A DNA stretch of 64,000 nt from Paludibacteraceae bacterium. GTDB lineage: Bacteria; Bacteroidota; Bacteroidia; Bacteroidales; Paludibacteraceae. Location of the stretch: the NCBI GenBank assembly GCA_024693065.1, contig JAILLP010000023.1, positions 124,001-188,000 of the forward strand, given 5' to 3'. This document shows, piece after piece, positions 59,914 to 64,000 of the stretch. The stretch's first letter is position 1; every line of letters starts with the position of its first letter. The notes beneath the pieces were generated by a model. It saw nothing but the letters and a program-made list of their open reading frames with translations, was not told where the DNA came from and made no database searches. A program made the translations under genes and the position numbers.

Positions 59914-61017
59914 ATGAATAACTGCGATATTATAGGAGACGAACAACTTCTCAAGCAATACTATAGCCGTTATGGTGGCTATTGGCGTTTCCCTGACATG
60001 TTAGATTATTGTTATTTGGTGAATCCTTATTTCAATCAGTCTGCGATTATAAAGGAAATGCAAGATTTTTTCCCTATCTTGGTAAGTGAATATCCGTCCG
60101 GCATGAGAGTGAATGCAGAACTGGCAAGTGAATGTTGGCAGGTAAAACCCGAGCATATTGTTGTGGGCAATGGGGCGGCTGAACTGATTAAGGTCATGAT
60201 GGAATCTCAGGAAGGGAAGGTTGGAGTGGTTCGTCCTACGTTTGAGGAATATCCTAATCGTATGTCGGAGGATAAAGTGATTACTTTTGTGCCTCAAAAC
60301 GCCACTTTCCGTTATGATGCAGACGATCTTATCGGATTTTTTGGCAAGAACCATATCGATACGCTTCTTTTGATTAATCCTGATAATCCATCTGGAAATT
60401 TTATTCAGATGGAGGGTGTACATAAATTGGCATCATGGTGCGAAACAAAAGGAATACGTTTTATCCTTGATGAGAGTTTTGTGGACTTTAGCGTAGGGTA
60501 TGAACAGAATTCGTTTATCCACGAGGAGTTTTTGAAGAAATATCCACACCTATGTGTAATAAAGTCGATTAGTAAGAGCTACGGAGTCCCTGGACTTCGA
60601 CTCGGTATCCTCTGTAGCGCAGATGAAAATCTTGTGGAGCGAATTAAAAAAAGTGTAAGTATATGGAATATCAATTCTTTCGCAGAGTTTTTCATGCAGA
60701 TATATCCGAAGTATCGAGAGGATTACAAACGTGCCTGTGACCAATTTATCCAGGAACGGGAGTGCTTTGAAATAGAACTGAAAAAGATACCATTTATCAA
60801 GGTTATGCCGTCGCAGGCAAACTTTTTTTTCCTCGAAGTATTGCCTCCATATAAGCCAAAGGAATTGTGCGCAATCTTGTTGAAGAAATATAATATTCTT
60901 GCATCTGCATGTCTTGCGAAGAAGGGTATTGAGAAAAATCGTTATATGCGCATCGCTGTCCGTAATCATGAGGATAACACTAAATTTATAAAAGCACTTA
61001 ATGAATTAGAGAGATGA
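59914..61017 (+). CDS. HisC/CobD-like PLP-dependent aminotransferase
   Basis: A protein of 367 residues of fold type I. It has VVGNGAAELIKVM, the NPDNPSG loop (155-161), D187-E188 in ILDESFVDFS, and the cofactor lysine K221 in SISKSYGVPGLRLG. The overall pattern is closest to histidinol-phosphate aminotransferases and threonine-phosphate decarboxylases (CobD), which act on phosphate-bearing substrates. No histidine or cobalamin genes are near. In this block it probably makes an amino phosphate compound used by the cytidylyltransferase. It overlaps the next gene by ATGA. Confidence 0.88.
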   Translation: MNNCDIIGDEQLLKQYYSRYGGYWRFPDMLDYCYLVNPYFNQSAIIKEMQDFFPILVSEYPSGMRVNAELASECWQVKPEHIVVGNGAAELIKVMMESQEGKVGVVRPTFEEYPNRMSEDKVITFVPQNATFRYDADDLIGFFGKNHIDTLLLINPDNPSGNFIQMEGVHKLASWCETKGIRFILDESFVDFSVGYEQNSFIHEEFLKKYPHLCVIKSISKSYGVPGLRLGILCSADENLVERIKKSVSIWNINSFAEFFMQIYPKYREDYKRACDQFIQERECFEIELKKIPFIKVMPSQANFFFLEVLPPYKPKELCAILLKKYNILASACLAKKGIEKNRYMRIAVRNHEDNTKFIKALNELER

Positions 61018-62015
61018 TAAAGGTTTGTATTTGTGGTGGAGGTTCATTAGGTCATGTGTGTGCAGGTGTACTTGCTTCTCAAAATGACGTAGAGGTAAAT
61101 CTTTATACTCAGAAACCAGAGCAATGGTCTCGACAAATAAAAGTTACAGATTTTAATGGCAAGCTTTATTGTGGTACTCTCAATGTTATCAGCAAGAATC
61201 CAGAAGAAGCTTTGCGAGACTGTGATATTGTTTTCCTTTGTCTCCCTGGTTTCGCTATAGAGAGTACGCTCTCAGCAATAAAACCATTTGTGGGTAGGGC
61301 TGTCGTTGGATCTATTGTCAGTAGCACCGGTTTTTTCTTTTTTGCTCATAATATACTTGGGAAGGATGCAAAACTGTTTGGATTTCAGCGTGTTCCATAT
61401 ATCGCACGTACGGACGAATATGGACATTCCGCAAATTTGTTGGGTTATAAATCACAAATAGCTGTTGCTGTTGAAAATGTTGATGATGTCGAGAGTTTTC
61501 GTCTTTTGGTGGAAAAACTATGGATGACGCCGACAAAACTTCTGTCTTCTTTTTTTGAAGCGTCACTTACTAATAGTAATCCAATATTGCATACAGGACG
61601 GTTATACTCTATGTGGAAAGATTGGAACGGTGAGGTATATGACCATTTAATTCTTTTTTACAAAGAGTGGACTGTTGAGGCAAGTCAGATCCTGATAGAT
61701 ATGGATGAAGAATTTATGCGGGTTTTAGATGTCCTTCCTGTAAAAAAAGGAGCGATACCATCTTTGTTGGAATATTATGAAAGCCATGATGCAGAAAGCC
61801 TATGTAAAAAAATAAGTGGTATTCCTGCATTTCAGGGAATTACATCTCCAATGAAAAAAGTCGAAAACGGATGGGTCCCTGATTTCCAATCAAGATATTT
61901 CACAGAAGATTTCCCTTTTGGACTTTATTTTATAAAGCAAACTGCCATGGAAAATGGAGTTTCTACTCCAACAATTGATAAGGTTTTCGCATGGGGAATT
62001 AGTAAATGTAAATAG
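61014..62015 (+). CDS. NAD/NADP octopine/nopaline dehydrogenase-family enzyme
   Basis: A protein of 333 residues. The N-terminal Rossmann motif CICGGGSLGHVCAG (5-18) resembles glycerol-3-phosphate and opine dehydrogenases. The C-terminal domain has SLTNSNPILHTGRLYSMW, with N189 and H193 as the family's N-x3-H catalytic pair. Opine dehydrogenases join an amine to a keto acid by reduction. In this locus the product would be an N-carboxyalkyl amine. The substrate is unknown. It overlaps the PLP enzyme and precedes the cytidylyltransferase by 11 bp. Confidence 0.88.
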   Translation: MIKVCICGGGSLGHVCAGVLASQNDVEVNLYTQKPEQWSRQIKVTDFNGKLYCGTLNVISKNPEEALRDCDIVFLCLPGFAIESTLSAIKPFVGRAVVGSIVSSTGFFFFAHNILGKDAKLFGFQRVPYIARTDEYGHSANLLGYKSQIAVAVENVDDVESFRLLVEKLWMTPTKLLSSFFEASLTNSNPILHTGRLYSMWKDWNGEVYDHLILFYKEWTVEASQILIDMDEEFMRVLDVLPVKKGAIPSLLEYYESHDAESLCKKISGIPAFQGITSPMKKVENGWVPDFQSRYFTEDFPFGLYFIKQTAMENGVSTPTIDKVFAWGISKCK

Positions 62016-62026
62016 TATTTAGCGAT

Positions 62027-63190
62027 ATGTCACATATAAAAACAGCGAAAGGATTTCTTGAGTATAAAAGCGAACTTCTCTACTTCGGTGACAAAGTAAT
62101 AGACAAAGAGAAGATGCTTGATAATCTGCAGGTGCTTTCAGCATATTTAGATAAAATAGATATTAATTGGGGGCCTGCGTTTGGTACGCTCATTGGTATA
62201 GTTCGAAATGATGATTTTCAACCTTGGAAACCCGTATTTGATATCTATATCCTTAAGGAAGACGAGGAACGATTCAAAGATATTCTTTGGCTTTTAAAGG
62301 AGGTCGATTTTGAATTAGTACGCTACGAACGCAGAGGCTTATATTATCTGAAAAGAAATTCTGAATATATTAAAGTTTTTGTGCTTCATAAGATTAGTAG
62401 CGACGTACGTCATACCGGTGGGTCTGATTTTATTCATGAAAAATATCTGCAGAACACAGTCAAATGGGACTTTAAAGGAATAGACTTGAATGTGCCGCAG
62501 GAAGTGGACGAATATTTAACTTTCCAATATGGAGACTGGGAAATTCCTAAGCAGACGGTTAAATATTCAAATAATATTTTCTCATATATCTCTTACTGTT
62601 TGCAAATTAAGTGTCAGGATTTGATGCCAGATAGCCTTTATTATTTATGGCTGTTGATGCACAGACGTAAGGATTTTAAGAAGTTTAAGCTCCGTTGTGA
62701 GAAAGCAGGAATAAAAATGCCGACCAATCTCCAACTTTCAAGCATGAGACCTCGTAAATATAAAAAGGTTTTAACTGTTGGAGTCTACGATCTGTTGCAT
62801 AAGGGGCATGTGGAACTTTACAGAAGAGCCAAAGGTTTAGGCGATTATTTGATTGTGGCAGCACAAGATAGTGATTTCATATTGAAGTATAAACCGACGG
62901 CAAAAGTCCTGAATTCTACGGAAGATCGCAAATATATGATTAAGGCTATACGTTATGTTGATGAAGTTGTGACTTATACTGATGTCGACAAAATAGTCAA
63001 GGAATTAGATTTTGATGTTTTTGTAACAGGTCCGGACCAATGTCATGAAGGATTTCAACGCGCTATCCAATGGTGTGAAGAGCATGGTAAGGAGCATCTT
63101 GTTCTAGGAAGAACAGAAGGGGTTTCTTCTTCTGAGCTGAAAGCTAGGATAGCTGCTAAGACAGGAGAGAATAAGAAAATTTCAAAATAG
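62027..63190 (+). CDS. Degenerate LicD-like domain fused to a TagD-type cytidylyltransferase
   Basis: A protein of 387 residues with two parts. Residues about 25-200 resemble LicD: GPAFGTLIGIVRNDDFQPW at 49-67 and VPQEVDEYLTFQYGDWEIP at 157-174. The catalytic aspartates are largely lost, because the expected DDDID reads KPVFD (68-72). Residues 247-380 are a nucleotidyltransferase with HKGH at 258-261 in VGVYDLLHKGHVELY and RTEGVSSS at 362-369, as in glycerol-3-phosphate and ethanolamine-phosphate cytidylyltransferases. It should attach CMP to a phosphorylated small molecule. The fusion hints that the LicD-like part positions or binds the acceptor or substrate. Confidence 0.88.
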   Translation: MSHIKTAKGFLEYKSELLYFGDKVIDKEKMLDNLQVLSAYLDKIDINWGPAFGTLIGIVRNDDFQPWKPVFDIYILKEDEERFKDILWLLKEVDFELVRYERRGLYYLKRNSEYIKVFVLHKISSDVRHTGGSDFIHEKYLQNTVKWDFKGIDLNVPQEVDEYLTFQYGDWEIPKQTVKYSNNIFSYISYCLQIKCQDLMPDSLYYLWLLMHRRKDFKKFKLRCEKAGIKMPTNLQLSSMRPRKYKKVLTVGVYDLLHKGHVELYRRAKGLGDYLIVAAQDSDFILKYKPTAKVLNSTEDRKYMIKAIRYVDEVVTYTDVDKIVKELDFDVFVTGPDQCHEGFQRAIQWCEEHGKEHLVLGRTEGVSSSELKARIAAKTGENKKISK

Positions 63191-63262
63191 AATATAGGGA
63201 CTAGTTGTATTTCGTTTTTATGTTTGGTTCTATAAATTCTTATGCGTTAAATTATTGAATTT

Positions 63263-64000
63263 ATGAAAGAAATTTCAATAGATGAATCAAAACGTATTCA
63301 GGTGGATATATTAAAGTTGATTCATGAATATTGTTGCAATAACGGTTTAAAGTACACCTTGGCCTATGGGTCTATGCTGGGGGCTGTACGTCATAAGGGT
63401 TTTATTCCGTGGGATGACGATATAGATATCGCAATGTTGAGGTCTGATTATGAGAAACTCATGTCGGGATTTGAGCACGATTATATAAAGATATATGATT
63501 ACAGGAAGGATGAGGAGTATTGCTATGGGTTTGCGAAGGTAATCGATACTCGTACTGTGTTGGAGGAAAATACGACAATGGCAAATTTTGGCATTGGAAT
63601 AGATGTGTTCCCCATCGATGATTTGTATGATGATGAGCAGTCTTGCAAGGACTTCATAAAGTCTATTATCCCGTTGAAAAGGAAGTATAGATACAAATTG
63701 TTGAAACCTTCCCCAAAGAATGTTTGGTGGAAGCGAATCGCAATCCGTCTAGCGGGGTTAACTGTCCTTCCGTATTCTCTGAAGGATCTTGTGGTTAAAA
63801 TCAACGATGCGGTGAAGAGCAATGGCAAGGAAAATTCCAAATATGTTGGTGTCTTGACAGGAACTGCCGTGACAGAGAAGTGTATTATGCCAAGGAAGTG
63901 GTTCGAGGAGTATTGCTCTTTGGATTTTGAATCGAATAAGTTCATGTGCATCAAGGATTTTGACGAATTTCTTACGTTCGAATATGGCGATTATATGCAG
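63263..64000 (+). CDS. LicD-family phosphotransferase, partial at the right edge
   Basis: 246 codons lie in the window and the gene continues beyond. The start ATGAAAGAAATTTCA at 63263 is the only good one. The full signature YGSMLGAVRHKGFIPWDDDIDI is present in two overlapping parts with all three lead aspartates, and FEYGDYMQ at the edge is the second conserved block. It probably uses the CDP-linked product of the preceding genes and passes the phosphorylated group to the glycan. It lies 72 bp after the fused cytidylyltransferase; the gap shows no promoter. Confidence 0.92.
   Translation, partial: MKEISIDESKRIQVDILKLIHEYCCNNGLKYTLAYGSMLGAVRHKGFIPWDDDIDIAMLRSDYEKLMSGFEHDYIKIYDYRKDEEYCYGFAKVIDTRTVLEENTTMANFGIGIDVFPIDDLYDDEQSCKDFIKSIIPLKRKYRYKLLKPSPKNVWWKRIAIRLAGLTVLPYSLKDLVVKINDAVKSNGKENSKYVGVLTGTAVTEKCIMPRKWFEEYCSLDFESNKFMCIKDFDEFLTFEYGDYMQ

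Overview
The window looks like chromosomal DNA from a member of the Bacteroidales (phylum Bacteroidota). The evidence is a fused lpxC/fabZ gene, an Na+-translocating NADH:quinone reductase (nqrA-F), the PaaK plus ACT-protein pair, a type 9 secretion sorting domain, almost no Shine-Dalgarno sequences, and repeated -7 promoter elements of the form TAnnTTTG. The T9SS tail fits Prevotellaceae, Porphyromonadaceae or related families. I cannot fix the genus from sequence alone.

Layout. From 1 to 8.4 kb the minus strand carries the 5' part of an LptF/LptG permease, tgt, a LolC/E-type permease, a class I aminotransferase, a secreted protein with caspase-like motifs, groEL-groES and a DUF2147 protein. 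From 8.7 to 20 kb the plus strand carries pyrF, an HD hydrolase, lpxD, lpxC/fabZ, lpxA and the complete nqrABCDEF operon, closed by a strong terminator at 19987-20018. From 20 to 32.4 kb are a lipoprotein, cysK and prfA, an SMP-30-type lipoprotein, a large CotH-domain T9SS cargo protein, a pair of unrecognised exported proteins, and purM. From 32.7 to 41.7 kb the plus strand holds paaK, an ACT protein, a DUF2238 membrane protein, a putative porin, ligA, a small DUF6913-like protein, dapA and truA.

From 41.7 kb to the right edge lies a surface-polysaccharide (capsule or O-antigen) locus, read entirely on the plus strand. It begins with a DegT aminotransferase and rfbB. A near-consensus promoter with a leader of about 200 nt follows, then a WlbB-like acetyltransferase, a WlbA-like dehydrogenase, ugd, glf, a LicD protein, a Wzx-type flippase, three membrane acyltransferases, a Wzy-like polymerase, three glycosyltransferases and a beta-helix protein. 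The DNA becomes visibly richer in A+T through this stretch, as expected for exchangeable capsule DNA.

The most unusual part is 59.9-63.2 kb. It is a compact block with its own candidate promoter that encodes a HisC/CobD-fold PLP enzyme, an opine-dehydrogenase-like reductase, and a protein that joins a degenerate LicD domain to a TagD-type cytidylyltransferase. A canonical LicD transferase follows and runs off the window. Together they look like a pathway that makes an unusual amine-containing phosphate compound, activates it with CTP and transfers it onto the surface glycan. The chemistry is inferred, not shown.
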